Assembly: GCA_007125415.1 (NCBI GenBank)
Contig: SLDH01000050.1
Location: 1 to 5,147, forward strand
Length of the DNA stretch: 5,147 bases
Reading direction: 5' to 3'
DNA from: Roseovarius sp.
GTDB lineage: Bacteria; Pseudomonadota; Alphaproteobacteria; Rhodobacterales; Rhodobacteraceae
Numbering within the stretch: position 1 is the first letter of the stretch; each line of letters opens with the position of its first letter. This document shows positions 5,050 to 5,147 of the stretch, piece after piece. The notes under the pieces were generated by a model. That model had not been told where the DNA came from and searched no databases. It was given only the letters and a program-made list of their open reading frames with translations. Both the position numbers and the translations under genes were made by a program.

Positions 5050-5147
5050 TCATCTTCCCGTGGCAGCCTTTGCGATGGCGGGGCGAATGGTGCTTTCCAG
5101 AATGCTTTCCGTGATCGGCCCGGCAAAGCGCAGAACGATCGTGCCAT
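5050..5147 (-). CDS. C-terminal end of a CcmG/DsbE-like thiol:disulfide interchange protein (partial)
   Basis: Only the last 31 residues are present, GTIVLRFAGPITESILESTI followed by RPAIAKAATGR and a TGA stop; the gene continues beyond the right edge. The pattern of a glycine-led beta strand ending in R-x-x-G-P-[IL]-[TN], then a helix ending in E-x-x-I-x-P, is that of the C-terminus of CcmG/DsbE. That periplasmic thioredoxin reduces apocytochrome c or CcmH in cytochrome c maturation (compare the E. coli end with RYRHAGDLN and EIKPLW). The catalytic CxxC is outside the window, so another TlpA-like thioredoxin is possible. It converges on the FAS1 gene and shares its terminator. Confidence 0.6.
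   Translation of the reverse strand, partial: GTIVLRFAGPITESILESTIRPAIAKAATGR

Overview
The window looks like a chromosomal piece of an alphaproteobacterium, most likely Rhodobacterales (Rhodobacteraceae/roseobacter type). The 16S rRNA 5' region has the short alphaproteobacterial form with a roseobacter-like signature. The protein genes are GC-rich. The gene set (Tat-exported MsrP, MsrQ, a membrane-anchored FMN-binding glutamate synthase family protein, a secreted fasciclin-domain protein and a CcmG-like thioredoxin) also fits that group. The organism call rests on recognition, not on a search.

Layout, left to right. Positions 1-376 hold the 5' part of a 16S rRNA gene on the minus strand, running off the left edge. 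Positions 377-1048 carry no protein gene. They hold the rRNA control region, read right to left: two palindromes downstream of msrQ, a perfect DnaA-box 9-mer on the plus strand, helically phased A/T tracts, a candidate -35/-10 pair (796-801 and 773-778), a boxA antitermination element (619-632), and a leader of about 390 nt with at least three good hairpins. One of these is GNRA-capped and ends 2 nt from the mature 16S 5' end. Next come msrQ (1049-1699) and msrP (1704-2606), a tight minus-strand pair for repair of oxidised methionine in the periplasm. A 100-bp gap with a 19-bp inverted repeat separates msrP from a minus-strand gene of the FMN-binding glutamate synthase family (2707-4194). A 273-bp divergent intergenic region follows, then a plus-strand secreted FAS1 (fasciclin) protein (4468-4947). 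A strong bidirectional-looking hairpin terminator (4966-4998) separates it from the 3' end of a minus-strand gene resembling CcmG/DsbE (5050 to the right edge).

How the genes may work together. MsrP and MsrQ form one enzyme system: MsrQ is a haem membrane protein that passes electrons to the molybdenum enzyme MsrP. The FAS1 gene has a possible group-IV sigma factor promoter of the RpoE/ChrR singlet-oxygen type, which would tie it to oxidative stress. The CcmG-like protein is an envelope thiol-redox protein. An envelope redox and oxidant-stress theme is therefore plausible, but it is an inference from adjacency.

I found no mobile element, CRISPR array, tRNA or phage gene. The window looks like an ordinary core-genome region. 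The items most worth a second look are the uncharacterised glutamate-synthase-like membrane protein, the architecture of the rRNA control region with its DnaA box, the FAS1 promoter, and the inverted repeat before msrP. Three starts (msrP, msrQ and the glutamate synthase-like gene) should be set downstream of the longest open frame on the basis of Shine-Dalgarno sites or gene overlap.
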